From Dolomedes plantarius (taxonomy: Eukaryota > Arthropoda > Arachnida > Araneae > Dolomedidae), in contig OU015492.1 in assembly GCA_907164885.2 (NCBI GenBank), forward strand, positions 205,025,509 through 205,089,508: 64,000 nt of DNA, given 5' to 3'. Made by a program: the position numbers and the translations under genes. Below, piece after piece: positions 1 through 56,118 of this stretch. How positions within the stretch are numbered: position 1 is the first letter of the stretch; every line of letters starts with the position of its first letter. Under the pieces are notes generated by a model. That model saw nothing but the letters and a program-made list of their open reading frames with translations, did not search any database and was not told the DNA's origin.

Positions 1-650
1 AATTGACGTAATTTATTTAATGAAAATTCGATATGTTGATAAATTGTAACTGAACATTAGGAAATTTGAAAACTTGATAGATTTTACTTTTCGTTTGGAA
101 ATTTCATATTTTACTGATTTTTAAAAAAAATTCAATAGAAGCTAGTACGATTATCAACAACACAGTTCAAAGACCATTTCAGATGCCAACTTGCTGTTTA
201 AAGTAGAAAACAAAATACATTAAAACCTTCACAAATTTTTATGCGTTCACCAGGGACGTAAGGAACATATCTTGGGCACGGATGCCAATAATACTTAGTA
301 TGGTGGACAGGGGCAGTATATTTTTAAAGAACCGAATGTAGGATACTGCTTCCCATGACGTCAGATGTCCCTACTTTATTGCCCTATGCCCCTTTTCTAA
401 TTTTTATAAAGTTGAACGTGTCAAAATTTAGGGAAGTTAGTAGAAATATTTATACAACGTACATCAGCGATGTTAGACTAAAAGTAAGTCAGTTGCATAA
501 GTATCAGGAAACATACACGAGAAAAGTTTGTTTACACATATTAGGATCAAAAAAGTGTTCATTACTCTGTACATTTGAACGTTTATGAAAAGGTTTTATT
601 AGGAATCGCTTTTGCTCTCCTCCCCCTAGTTTCAGGCAACCTTGCAAGAG
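1..650. other. AT-rich flank, no recognised gene
   Basis: The short open frames here have no recognisable motif and no splice context. I see no transposon termini. Confidence 0.5.
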
Positions 651-1164
651 AGAGTGGTAAAATTGAGAGCCTCCATCGTACATTAAAAACGGCCATTAGA
701 TGTCATAACTCCCTTATCTGACATTTTACCAATATATCGTATGAGTTTGCGAGCTGCGCTATACGAGAACTGTAATTGCACAAGTGCTGAAATTGTTTAT
801 GACAGTTTACGGTAAAATGATAAAAGTACCCGGTGAATTCTTTGAAGATCCAAAAAATTTAACATACCTTTATAGATAATCTTTAGAATCAGATGGCTCT
901 AGTGAAGCCCTATGTATCCAAACACAAATGTAAACGAAATCTGTTTATCCCTAAAGATTTGTTTACATGTCACGTTTTGCTGAGACTGTAAGCATACCGT
1001 TGGAATCTCCATATGAAGAACCTCAAAGTAAAACATTATTGATTAAAGGTAAACAAGTGAATATTTCCATTGACAGAGCCCCACCTGCTTACATTTTGGT
1101 GTATCCAGACATTGAAATACTGCCCACATCATTAGAGGGTGATCACAGAACTGTTCTTTCAAAC
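651..1164 (+). pseudogene. Decayed gypsy-type pol (integrase C-terminal part)
   Basis: Conceptual translation across frames gives pieces typical of the end of a Ty3/gypsy-type LTR retrotransposon integrase. Near 655-690 is a glycine-rich GKIES-LHR-LK segment. Near 740-800 is a LRAAL segment followed by an SAEIVY block, then PGEFFE near 832. Near 967-1160 comes a terminal block with ESPYEEP, LLIKGK and ISIDR. Several in-frame stops and frame changes (for example the TAG/TAA codons near 876 and 952) show it is dead. No LTRs were found beside it. A SINE interrupts the 3' end at about 1165. Assignment rests on motif order only. Confidence 0.6.
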
Positions 1165-1345
1165 AACCAGCCGGACGATGGCCGAATGGCTAGGGTGCTG
1201 GCATTCTGCACCAGAATCTATGGGTTCGAATCCCACTCTTGGCATGGACGTTTGTAGTCATTCGGAATCATCTTTAAGCAGTAGGTACCGGTCTAATTAG
1301 CCCTCGTGCAGGAAAAATTGACCGTAGCGCTCCAAACATAATCTT
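1165..1345 (+). repeat. tRNA-derived SINE
   Basis: The head resembles a tRNA: an A-box-like TGGCCGAATGGCTAGGG followed about 40 bases later by a canonical B box GGTTCGAATCC. The body carries CGGTCTAATTAGCCCTCGTG and ends near GACCGTAGCGCTC. The body recurs at 1612-1691, 46373-46436 and 62905-63030, which marks a family rather than a tRNA gene. The acceptor stem does not pair well. Confidence 0.75.
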
Positions 1346-1611
1346 TCAAACAGCTACAAGTCATGCCCAATAGAAATTTTGCTTGTCTCTGTTGTCCATA
1401 GATGGCAGCACATGACATGCGTATTTGAGCTCCCATTCCATTTCTATGCCGACAGAATTGTACGAACATTGAATGTAAATATTTATAAAATATAATATTT
1501 CAGCAGTATTTTATTTTGTTCATAAACATGCATAAGAATTATGAAGGACCTACAAGTGATTTCAGGTGACGAAAGGTTTGTATACAAAATTTTAAATATA
1601 CAATCATTTAA

Positions 1612-1691
1612 GCAAGGGAGGCCCCAGTACGATTTCAAACTGTGGGTCCCAGTCTAAATAGTCCTTGTGGGGCAAAAGTTGACCGTAGTGT
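1612..1691 (+). repeat. Decayed SINE fragment, same family
   Basis: It matches the SINE body (CAGTCTAAATAGTCCTTGTG, then TTGACCGTAGTG), with several substitutions. It abuts the target duplication of the next MITE. Confidence 0.55.
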
Positions 1692-1880
1692 CAGGGCCTT
1701 TTTATCGCATGGGCAAATCGGGACTTTGCCCAGGGCCCCCTGATGTTAGGGGGCCCCAAAACCCCCTTGGTGTATGCACCTAGTACTTCTAATAGTATGT
1801 ATTTTTTATAAATGTCCGTAAGGGGGGGGGGCCCAAATAGCATCTGCCCAGGGGCCCCCAGCGTTCATAATCGGGCCCTG
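1692..1880. mobile_element. hAT-type MITE (CAGGGCC ends)
   Basis: The element starts CAGGGCC and ends GGGCCCTG. It is flanked by 8-bp duplications cgtagtgt (1684-1691) and cgtattgt (1881-1888), 7 of 8 identical. The interior is G/C-run rich with no coding capacity. Related elements are at 9449, 16940, 18053, 40934 and 53385. Confidence 0.75.
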
Positions 1881-2174
1881 CGTATTGTTCTCGACCAACC
1901 AACTCAATACGATAGCATATAGTAGCGACATGTTGAGGTGAATAGATAAACTGACAACCACAGCTCTTAAATACATTTTCAAGGGCTCTGCAAAAGCATT
2001 TTCCTCGTCTTCTTGGAGTAAGCATGCAGCAGCTGGTGATTCCAATGGCCCGATGTCCATGGTATGCCGCTCCCATAAGAGCCCAGTAACGTTTAATTTA
2101 GTAGTTTGTCCATCTCCACAGCCAGAGCTTTCGGGGATTCTCGATCTATATTAGCGGAGGAGCACCTCCTAGGC

Positions 2175-2717
2175 CAGGTGTCGGCAACGCGGTGCTCGCG
2201 GGCACCAGGGTGACAGCGAAACAATTTTAAAGTGACCGCCGTTTAAATATCTAAATTTTAGATATTCAAACAACAAAACACTAGCTGTAGCTGTTGCTCG
2301 TTCCCATTGTTGAGATCATTGTCCCAAGTGTTGCTCTGAAATTGAACTCTCTTTGCACGTCGACATATTATGCTTGTGAATATTTGTTTTCCAATATGAA
2401 ATACTTAAATTCAAAGTACCGATCAAACCTCACTGACAGTCATTTGGACGACAGTTATTTGCCCGAGAACTGGGAATTGAACTTACTATGCCACATTACA
2501 ACGAATTGGCTGCAGATTTGCATTGTCAAATATCGCATTATCAATTTTAAGATTGTTTTCTTTAAATTAAAATTCGAATTTACGTATTAAAAATTTATGT
2601 CGTATTAATATTTTCATGTTGAAATATTACCCCCCCCCCCTCTTCATCCATTCGTGCCCGCCGAACTCCCGCATTTCTGAAATATGCCCTCCTAATAAAA
2701 AAGGTTGCTGACCCCTG
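2175..2717. mobile_element. hAT element, internally deleted
   Basis: The termini are CAGGTGTCGGCAAC and its partner GTTGCTGACCCCTG. The 8-bp flanks tcctaggc and acctaggc match at 7 of 8. It carries the C-terminal coding remnant of a hAT transposase (2294-2590), so it derives from an autonomous element rather than being a simple MITE. Confidence 0.8.
2294..2590 (+). pseudogene. hAT transposase C-terminal dimerisation remnant
   Basis: The translated segment near residues 20-55 reads TYYACEYLFSNMKY, then KYRSNLTDSHL. That is the hallmark CE-FS-MK...R-LT-HL pattern of the hAT family C-terminal (hATC) dimerisation region. Everything upstream, including the BED finger and RNase-H-like catalytic core, is missing inside the 543-bp element. 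The remaining tail is AT-rich and unrelated. It is non-functional as a transposase. Confidence 0.7.
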
Positions 2718-2725
2718 ACCTAGGC

Positions 2726-3529
2726 AGTATGTGCCCCAGAGTTTCCTCCTCTGACCGGCAAATTGGATAGTCACGTGAATCCAGGATAGATAGTGGACGA
2801 TCCTGGCCGTCGCAACAAACGTAGCCGTAGTCCGAGAAACGTCACAGTTGAACCTCAAATCTGCAGGCGTGCAAAAGCATTTTAGGGACTAAAATGCTAA
2901 GCTTACGAGGTATGTCCTCGGCATGATTCATGTCCGTTGGCGCGGAAAAGAAACGCCAAACCGAGAATATCCGTTATCCGTGTGTTGAGAATAAACCAAA
3001 TACTTTTTTAACGAGAAAAGTGAGAAATACGTCAAGTCTCTACAAATTTACATTACATTTAAAGCCCAATTTCAGCTTTCAATTCGTCGTAGTTTTCGAT
3101 AACATCAATCCACAAAATGTGGATCGTTGAACATTACACTCCCTGGTCCTGATTTGATGCTGCCGTATTTTAATCTTCATCTTGTCTTCACCAGCATCAT
3201 TTTTTGATGAAAATGATGGTTTGGCTTCGGGAAGCCAACTTTATAGCGTACTGGTGATGATCGAGAATGGGGTCGTTCTGCATCGAACGAGGTTTTTATA
3301 CTCGTATATCAAGTCAAAATTCTAGACTCCGTTGATAACTATATTCTTCGCATTATTCCGGTGGGATAAAACAATTTTAGTTTTTTTTTGGCAGGTTTCA
3401 TGCCATTGGAATACTTAAAATGCGGGATACAGAACATTGAATATCATTAAAGTAACTAAATCTACGCACAAAAGGTAATGGTGTAGTAGACGTATGATTT
3501 TAAGAAAGGTGAAAGTTTTTGAATACAAG
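2726..3529. other. Unassigned flank
   Basis: No gene was recognised. A small hairpin around GGCTTCGGGAAGCC lies near 3225-3238. Confidence 0.4.
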
Positions 3530-3815
3530 AAGTTTTTAACGTAGGATTACGTTCCTCCATAACGGTCCTCCGGAAAGCAAAATCTATGACGCTAAAACCG
3601 TCGTCGCAAGTTATAAATCAAGAGTGGCAGAGTAGACATATGCAACTTATTTTTCTTACCATCGACCTATTCTGCATAGGGTTATCACCCATCCTTCTCT
3701 TCGTATGTAGGGATTTTATTCTAAAAAAAAGAGGTAAGCAACGATAAGTAATGCTATGTTAATAACCCGCGGTAGTTTCGTTAGAAGAGACTACTCGAAT
3801 TTTTTTTTTTAACAA
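3530..3815 (+). repeat. Dispersed repeat R, copy 1
   Basis: Two blocks, ACGTTCCTCCATAACGGTCC near 3549 and TAACCCGCGGTAGTTTCG near 3763, recur in the same order on the minus strand at 11090-11440. The intervening sequence differs in the two copies. Class unknown. Confidence 0.6.
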
Positions 3816-4796
3816 AATTTGATTTATAAGAAAATTATCAAAATATTTTATCTGGAAATTGAAAGTGCAACATTGAAATCTTCCACTTTTCATCAAAAAG
3901 AAAGGCTAGAAAAGGAAGTGAGATAGCGATTTCTATACACATTTAGTCTGTCATGGGGCAAATATAATACTTCTGATAAAGTGGTAGAGATATCTGAAAG
4001 GAGGTATTTTTATGTTAGAACACGGAAGTCGATCACGGGTCGGATTTATTGTGGTTGGAGGTGTTTTTTTGTGAGGAAGTTGTGGGAAAGTGAGCGACCC
4101 ATTACTTAAGCTAAAAATTTACCAAAATCCCGGACCACTACGTGGTAAGTGACGTAACACACGAAAAGAATCATAGTTTGTACTGTGACAAGTTAGCCAT
4201 CCTAGAAACACATTTTTTAATTTTCACAAATGCAGATGTTCTAGATATTATATACAGGGAGAACTACAGGGAAGTTTAAGCTAAAGTATATCATTAGGGA
4301 AAAAGGGTACTTTTCGCAAGAAAACGGATGAAAATAGAGATACTCATCTAAACTGGCTTGTGTGCAATTTGTTTACTTTGACCACACAAAGCAATTCGTA
4401 TACATTTCTTTCAGACGTAGTCTTGAAAAGTCACCAAATGCCCGTCCAGTTTCATAATTTCCCTCGGCGATCAATTTTATACGATCTTAGAGAACTGTTT
4501 TGAATTTTTGAAAAATACATTGCTTCTAAAAATTACACATTTCTCTACTTTGATTATATTAAACAAGCTGACAAAAGTGACTCGAATCGGATACAACACC
4601 CTGTATCGTGTTTATAAATTTGGACTTTTGGCTTTCAAACGAGGTATCGCTTGTTACTATCCGCTCATTAGTTGCCGAGTTATACTGTTGAACATTTAAT
4701 TGCTACTAATCTCGTTATACTCTCTTAGACGACGACTTCGATTCCAGGTCATATTCTTTGCGAATTTTCTTCCGTGTACTCAGGTAGACAGTAACT
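3816..4796. other. Unassigned flank
   Basis: AT-rich DNA with no coding or repeat signature. The left terminus expected for the neighbouring Tc1 copy was not found here. Confidence 0.4.
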
Positions 4797-5807
4797 ATGC
4801 CTCGCATACAGGTGCGCGAACAATATGCGCAGATGTCAGCATTTGAGAGAGGACGTGTAGTTGGCTCAAAGAAGCCGTTTGGTCTAATCGGCGAATCGTT
4901 CGACATTTGGAGCGATGTCACTATTAGACGATGCTGGCAGGAATGGGTGAACCATGGCCGAACACAGCGTCAAGAAGGAAGTGGTCGGCCTAGAGAAACG
5001 ACAGAACGTGAGGACCGAGCAATCGTCAGAACGGCACTCACAGCCCCAGATTCATCATTATGATCAATCGTACGTGCAACTGGTGCTTCAGTGACCGCAA
5101 GGACCATTCATAGGCTCAGAGAGACCATTCATAGGCTGAGCTAACGGCGCTCCTTGCGCCGACTACCATAGACTTCTGTACACCGACAAGCCTGTTTGCA
5201 GTGGTCTCGGGCACATTCGACCTCGAATGTCACCGACTGGAGTAGAATTGTCTTCAGTGATGAGTCCAGCTTCGAATTGAGACCCGATGACCAGCGAATA
5301 CGTGTCTGGAGACGCCTCGGACAGCGGTGGGATACTAACCTAACTGTCTTCCGCCATACCGGCCGACAACCAGGAGTGATGGTCTGGGGTGCCATTTCAT
5401 TTCATAGCAGGACCACCTTGGTTGTCATCTGCGGCGCCCTTACAGCACAGCGATGCGTCGACGACATTCTACGCCCCGTTGTGTTGCCCTTCATATCACG
5501 CCGTCCTGGGCTTACATTTCAGCAAGATAATGCCCGCCCGCACACGGCGAGAGTTTCTACTGCTTGTCTTCGTGCTTGCCCAACGCTACCTAGGACAGCA
5601 AGGTCGCCGGATCTCTTTCCCATTGAGCACGTTTGCAGCATTATAGGCAGGGCCCTCCAACCAGCTCGTGATTTTGACGATCTAACGCGCCAATTGGACA
5701 GAATACGGCACGATATCCAGCAGGAGGACATCCGCCACCTCTATCAATCAATGCCAAGCCGAATAACTGCTTGCATAAGGGCCAGAGGTGGACCAACGCG
5801 TTATTGA
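4797..5807 (+). pseudogene. Tc1/mariner transposase pseudogene
   Basis: A single frame of about 336 codons runs from ATG 4797 to TAA 5807, with three internal stops near 5061, 5141 and 5168. The N-terminal third is the paired-type helix-turn-helix region, with FERGRVVG and RRCWQEW. The DDE core is visible: FSDESSF (first Asp), QQDNARPHTA (second Asp), and SPDLFPIEH (Glu, 32 residues after the second Asp). A roughly 20-bp tandem duplication at 5102-5140 (ACCATTCATAGGCT repeated) lies in the disrupted middle. It is a relative of the intact copy at 24982-25998, sharing the IRARGGPT C-terminus. Confidence 0.85.
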
Positions 5808-5965
5808 CTTTTTCACTTTGCAAAGCTCTTTCTCTTGAATAAATCATCCAATTTTTCTCAAATTGTAATCATTTGTTTTTCTGTACATGTACATCACATC
5901 TACCGATTTTCGTCCCATTCGGATAGATCCTTCTTGGTGCGTCGTTTTTTATTTGTATTAGACTG
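4797..5965 (+). mobile_element. Tc1-like element with only the right end intact
   Basis: A transposase pseudogene is followed by a right terminus near 5931-5965 (CTTGGTGCGTCGTTTTTTAT... ending TTAGACTG) next to TA at 5966. The matching left inverted repeat is absent upstream of 4797, so the element is 5'-truncated or rearranged. Confidence 0.75.
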
Positions 5966-5967
5966 TA

Positions 5968-7395
5968 CCTCAACTCCAAGATGGCACCATATATGTGACC
6001 GATTTGAAAGACCTAGTCTACGTCGTAAAAAATAAGAAAAAAGAAGACACAGTGGATCCCTTGCCTTACTTCATCGAATGTTTGCTAAAAATCATTGCTT
6101 ACGAGATACGAATTTTATTAACAAACACAGTCGTGTGATAAATGCTCTTATTCGACACGTAGGTTAGGAACCCTCCCCCCCCCTCTTCAATTATTTGGAT
6201 TAATCACGAATAGCCCAAATAGAAATGTTACTTCACCGGTTAATCGCCTGCATCTATATGAAATTCACTCAGAAATTCGTGAAATGTGATTTTACTCCTA
6301 TTTTTGTTAAGGTTGGGGCTGCGGTAACTCCTTTTACAACGTGATATTGAATGGATATAACAGTCGTATTTTAAATATATTTTGTATAAACAAGCAACAG
6401 TTTTTAATAAATAGAAGACCTTTAACATCACATTTATGGCTGTACACCAGCAATGCTTAAAACGGTCATCACAGCAGACCTTAAACGCCATCTATTGGGA
6501 AGACGAGCAACAATACGAACGGTGGCAATACAAATGTGTTTCTGAAAGACAACTGTATGTTGCTTGCTTCAAGTTAGTACATTAAAATGTTTGAAACATT
6601 TTCGTCGCGAACGGAAGAACAAAAAGAATTTTGAAGTATTAGGAAAATGTCATCCACGTTCTTAACAAAAATATACAGAATATGAATTTTCAAATAATAA
6701 ACCGTTATGAAAATATAAATTATTATGCATCAAATAATTACTTCAAAGTAATTATTTGATTTCCGGATCAAATCTCAATCTTAAGATAACAAATGCTGAC
6801 TTTAGGATTAGAGCCACAAAAAACGACGTATTTTGAAAGCTTGAACGGAATGAATCAAAATCAATGAATTCTCGTTTTGTACCAAAATATTTTATTTAAA
6901 GTAACAAAATAAAAGACAGATTGTGACAAACGAATTTTTTTTGTAGACAACAAGAACAAGTAAATATGGACGGTTTTTCGAAATAACAAATAAAGTGCCA
7001 AACAACATTTTTCATACAATCATTCGAATAAAAATGAAACGTAGAAAATTTACACAGGGTTCGACAAATATAAAATATTAACGAAATAAAACATAAAAAA
7101 AATATACAATGAATGTATAAAACATGTAAGAGAATCCATAAAAATATGATAAACCAAGAATACAAAAATGAAATGCTCCCATTTCCTGAATAAAACTGTG
7201 CATCACTTCAAATATATACATACTCACACAGGGTTCATTCCTGCTCATATTGAAGGAGAAAACGATGGAGCTATGTGTTTCAGATGAGAAAATACATTAC
7301 ATGTATAACCTGCTAAGAGAAAGACATCTTCTATAAAAGATGTACTTCATAATTATATAAAATTATATAACTTAATGAAAAATGGAAATACTTAT
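5968..7395. other. Intergenic DNA downstream of gene 1
   Basis: AT-rich with no recognised gene. Possible minus-strand AATAAA signals are at 6891-6896 and 7396-7401. Confidence 0.35.
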
Positions 7396-8346
7396 TTTAT
7401 TCAATAAAGCATATACTATCTCATCTAAAGGTCAAATTTTAATTTAAAAATCATATTGATTGTTTGTGCTTTATGAACTTCCTCTTCATAACCCTCATCG
7501 TACTCTCTTCTTTGATTAAAAATCAAATTACTGCTTATGTAACTAAAATCCTCAGAGTTTTCTATTTTGTATCACTATAAAACTAAAAATTTAGGAAATT
7601 TATGTATAAACCTACATAACATAATGATATCTTTTTTCCAGTTCATTGTACATGGCTTCCAGACCGTTTAACAGAAATACATGTCATTAGGAACAGGATT
7701 TTAATAGCAGAAAAATGGACGGAATAAAATGACTCATAATTAAAAGATTTAAAAGAATATATATATATGAAAACCCTTTGTTAACTTTTCACGCAAATGA
7801 TATGCCGATACTGATTTTTCATGTAATAATGTTATGAGGAAGTAAAATATTTTAAATCACAATGTAATCTTGCGTAAAATTTACAAGTAGGAAAAAAAAA
7901 CAAGCAATATATCACTCTATGTTAAAATAGAAAAAATTAAAATATTTTAAAGAAAATAGATAAGATGGAATGAAACTACAAAAAGATACTTTAATAGTGG
8001 TAAATTAAGTTTCATATACTAAGTTCGGGTGGAAAAAAAATTCCAAGTTTTGAGAATATTTTTCCCAGACAGCAAAAATAATTGCATTACTATATCCTTG
8101 CACACTTGAGACATTTTAAGTATTTCTTTCTCTAAAATAGTTTTTCTTTTATAAAAAGACCTTACATTCTCAAAATATGAGTACTTTAATTTATAAATCA
8201 GAGAACTATGAACCATTCAGAGATTAACAAAAAAAATACTGCTTCTTATGATAGTATAAAATACTGCCTGGAAGATAAAATATGAAGTTCATTATTTCTT
8301 TGGTATTCTACTGTTTGAATGAAAAGTACAAAAAAGTTGTGGAAGA
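7396..8346 (-). other. Probable 3' UTR of gene 1
   Basis: This follows the stop codon of the four-pass membrane protein gene. It is repeat-free and very AT-rich, and a minus-strand AATAAA lies at 7396-7401 about 950 bp past the stop. The end position is inferred; a longer UTR reaching 6891 is equally possible. Confidence 0.35.

Positions 8347-51132
<42,786 letters not shown>

Positions 51133-51208
<76 letters not shown>
51133..51208. repeat. (TA)n microsatellite abutting Tigger right end
   Basis: About 38 TA repeats start directly after the Tigger terminus. Confidence 0.95.
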
Positions 51209-51210
<2 letters not shown>

Positions 51211-51464
51211 CATATACAGTCGGGAGAACTTGGAGTGTAAGAGAGTGCCTCCGATAGGAAAACAAAATAACCATTCTTTAGTCTTTATGACTTTTGTGTT
51301 TGATTGACTTGAAATACTAAATGTCAAAGGCAATATTAGGGATGTTACAGTACAACGGTGGGCAAATGCAGCTCTACGTTCAGTCAAGTGCGGCTCCCAT
51401 TAAAATTTCAGTTTTATTTTTTTCCTGAAAAAGCGGCTGGGGAATTGGAATTATGAGAGATTAA

Positions 51465-51741
51465 AGAAGATCAGGCATTGCAAATGCTTCACAATGCTTC
51501 TATTATGATTGGATTTCGGAAACTCGTGCCAGAATCAAAATATCCAAACTTAAAAGAAAGCTGCTTGTCGACTATTTTCGATTTTTCGTACAATATATTG
51601 CTGTGAATCTTAGTACACCACACGAAGTTCGTGAGGTCGAAACATCGTTCACAGTTGACCAATCAACATCTTACAGAAGTTCAGAGGACTTTAACAAGTT
51701 TTACGCCAAATTTCAAAAATGTGGCTGAAGATTTTTGTTAG
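51465..51741 (+). pseudogene. hAT transposase C-terminal remnant
   Basis: Translation in two frames gives FRKLVPESKYPNLKES, then after a stop and frame change KFVRSKHRSQLTNQHL and FTPNF. This is the pre-hATC and hATC pattern of ZBED/GTF2IRD2-like hAT transposases, with the CE-FS block destroyed. A GTGGGCAAATG motif at 51359 and its inverse CATATGTGCCCAC near 53227 may be the ends of this element, enclosing the TTAA MITE at 51918. Confidence 0.6.
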
Positions 51742-51917
51742 ATGCAATTATACTTTTTACTAATAAATATATTTTTATTATATTTGATTTTGTTATATTT
51801 GATTTTTATTATATTTGAATTTTATTACTAAAATTTTGAAATAATTATTTTCTTTTTCATAATTATATTTTTTATATGTTTTCTGATGTGATTTGTGAAA
51901 ATATGCAGTTACCTTAA

Positions 51918-53143
<1,226 letters not shown>

Positions 53144-53384
53144 TTAAATAAAAAAATTTGAATTTGTGTATCTAAGTGTGGCTCTTTATAAAATATATAA
53201 AACCGGATTGGGGCTCTCTTTGGTTACATATGTGCCCACAGCAGTTATGGTAGTAGAGGTACACAGTGGTAGTTAAGTTTTATGCCAGCTTCAAAATTCG
53301 ATTTGACAGATCTGAATAACATTGAATATTCTGTAGAATGGCACCTCCTTAAAGTCTCTCTTCGGTATTTTGACTACCCCTTAT

Positions 53385-53842
53385 CAGGGCCCGATTTAGA
53401 AAATTCTTGACTATAGGCACAACTCGGGATGGGGGTCCCCTAACACTGATGTGGGGGTAAAATTTCCAAAATTGACACACAAAAAAAATAATCATGAATC
53501 ATTGTGAAAGTACCATTTTACCAAGAATAGGCTATTTGAAACGTAGAAGCCTAGAACATTATCAAATAACAAAAAGCAGTACAACATATTAACTTATTCC
53601 TCATTAAAACGCCGATACAATGCAACCAGAAAAACTTATTAATCCCTGACATTCACTATAACATACATGTAATGAACCAATCAGTCAAATTTGAAAGGAT
53701 ATATAAAAAAATTGCTATTGAAAAAGGTAAAATAAAAAAAAAGGATTTTTTTCCTAATGGGGAATTTTTTCTTTTAAAATAAAATTTTTGAGGGGGCCCC
53801 CTAGGCCCTGGCCTACCGGGCCTAATGGAAAATCAGGGCCTG
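53385..53842. mobile_element. hAT-type MITE (CAGGGCCCGATTTAG)
   Basis: Ends CAGGGCCCGATTTAG and AAATCAGGGCCTG. The target duplication ccccttat is perfect (53377-53384, 53843-53850). Its right duplication overlaps the left duplication of the next hAT element, so this one inserted later. Confidence 0.9.
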
Positions 53843-54514
53843 CCCCTTATAACAGTATTTTCTAATCTTTTCTGAGTTGTGACCCCCTTCAACAGTTTCT
53901 ACGTGTCCTGCGACCCCTCTTCCCATTTTGCATACATATTTTCACTAAAAAGTCTTTTAAGACAAAGAAAAAATACTAAAATGAATTTTCCATAATTTAA
54001 TTTCAACTAAATGTTTAATTTAACAAAAATGAAATTTGTAAGAAATGGAGAACATAAAGGTACATTCCTCAGTCTTTGGTGAAAAAAAAATAGCAACAGA
54101 AAAGAACAGAACAGAACAGAATATCAAGAAAATCAATGCACCTACCGTATGGATTCTCAATTATATAACAATAAAAATAGAATAACTCTTACCGAAATAA
54201 AATTGCTTTATTCCGTATGGGAAACTACAGTAGTCATGCCAAAAGTGACAGTACAGACTGTAATAACCCAGACTGGGGCACCAACTGGAATAACCCAGAC
54301 TGGGGTTATTAGACTGTGATTGTATACGTACAATTCACGTCGCGTTGCGACCAAATCTGTTCAACACACAACTAAGAAAAATGGGTACAACTCTCAAAGA
54401 ATACTCGCTAGTTATACATATATACAGTTTATTTACATATATAAATATATACACGTACATAAATTAGCATCTGGCCAAATTCATAGTCATAGTCAAACAC
54501 CGTATTGATTTCTA

Positions 54515-55660
54515 CACTGAAGTGTCACTGAATTAGGGATACCTACCTAGTAACGAGTTGGGCCTCCTCTGGCCTTGATAACGGCTGCCACACGACGAGG
54601 CATCGATTCAACAAGTTTCTGGAAACGTTCCACGGGAATGGCTTGCCAAATATTGGCTAAAGCTGTCCATAATTCAGTAATGTTCTTTGATGCTGTGTGA
54701 TGGCCTTTCACGCCTTGTTCCAAAACATCCCAAAGATGCTCAATAGGATTTAAGTCTGGGCTTCTAGGTGGCCAATTCATGACAGAGAAGTCAGAGGAAT
54801 ACTCATCCAACCAGCCAGTAGCCAACCGGGACTTGTGAGAGGTACAGTTGTCTTGCTGGAAAACTCCATTACCGTGCGGATAACAGAACAGCATAAACGG
54901 ATGGAGGTGATCACCCAGCAACTCTACGTACCGAATTGCATTGACGGAGGTTGGTACACGCACCAAAGATCCCAAACTGTGCCACGAAAAAACACCCCAG
55001 ACCATGATTGAGCCACCATGCCCTTGTACAGTTCCAGCCAGGCATGCAGGATCCATGGCTTCATGAGCCTGACGCCATATTCTCAGCCTCCCGTCGGCGT
55101 TAAGTAGTCGGAATCGAGACTCATCACTCCATGCTACTCGTTTCCAGTACTCTCGTACGTCGACGGATCCCGAAACCCATACGGTGAAGCGAGCGTTGCA
55201 CAGTCCGTTTACTGACTGTACGACTGGCACCGTCATTAAACTGGGTGGTAATTTGAGCTAATGTTTCGCTTCGCTGGCTACGTACAATACGCCTGAGCCG
55301 TCTCTCACCACGCACTGTCAAGATTAATTGTCCTTTGCAGTTTGCCCGATCGCTAGTTTTTTTTCCACCATCCATGTATTCTTGGTATACTCTTGACACT
55401 GTCGACCTTGAAAATCCTAGCTGTCTGACGATTTCGGAAATTGAATGGTCCATGCGTCGCGCACCTACGATTTGTCCGCGATCGAAGGCGTCTAAATCAG
55501 GCAGTTTACCCATACTGGCAATTCCAACAACTAATTCAGAACAACCACAGTACGCGCTATATATGCAGTTACCACAGCGCCCTCACTTGCGCATACATGA
55601 TGCGCAGAGCTACACAATTTGTATAGGCTTTGCTATCCCTAATTCAGTGGCACTGCAGTG
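54515..55660 (-). mobile_element. Tc1-like transposon (DD36E type)
   Basis: 1146 bp between TA dinucleotides. Inverted ends CACTGAAGTGTCACTGAATT and CACTGCAGTGCCACTGAATT both continue AGGGATA. An orphan end of the same family is at 60036-60070. Confidence 0.92.
54547..55513 (-). pseudogene. Tc1-type transposase with frameshift deletion
   Basis: The N-terminal frame (55513-55124) encodes FDRGQIVGARR and two HTH units (ISEIVRQLGFSRSTVSRVY, TVSKRTVQRSLHRMGFG). It then breaks in the linker, where about 15-20 residues are lost. The second frame (to 54547) continues with VAWSDESRF (first Asp), FQQDNCTSH (second Asp) and SPDLNPIEHLW (Glu). The second-Asp-to-Glu spacing is 36 residues, the DD36E arrangement, unlike the 32 of the other two Tc1 copies in this window. 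All catalytic positions survive; the single lesion is the frameshift deletion near 55150-55200. Confidence 0.88.
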
Positions 55661-55704
55661 TATATTCAATTGCAATTATAGTGAATATTATTGGCAGGTG
55701 GTAA

Positions 55705-56118
55705 AAAAGGGTCCCTATTTTTTTTTGTCAGTGGAGAAAAGTGAAATCAGACTCGGACGGGTAAAGATGCCCCCGGGTCAAGCTAATAGGACAGTGTTGT
55801 GGTAAAGCGTTTAAGGGGAAACTCTTATGTTATGTCTAATAAAGAAAGGGGTGAATTTTACGACTATATTCCATCCCATCTTATCAATCTTTCTTAAAAA
55901 AAAGAAAGAAAGAACTTTGTGCCTTTTGAGGGTTTAAGTTTCTTTTTTGGGAATATGAAAGGAAAGCGAAGAGTGTAAACTGATTCTTAAAACCGGTGGA
56001 TTGATTCTTTAAAGAGAAAATTTGAACATGGAAATAATACATTTGTTTTTGTTATCGCGATATTGATTCTTATAAACGGTTGATTCTTATAACCAGTGAT
56101 CACTATAAGCGGTGGTTA
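55705..56118 (-). mobile_element. Half of a 43057-type pogo-like element
   Basis: Reverse match to 43057-43480, ending at terminus GCGGTGGTTACTG beside TA. The other half is missing. Confidence 0.75.

Noticed and set aside
1165..1245. Possible tRNA gene
   Set aside because: A and B boxes are present, but the acceptor stem does not pair and the downstream body recurs elsewhere, so it is a SINE head.
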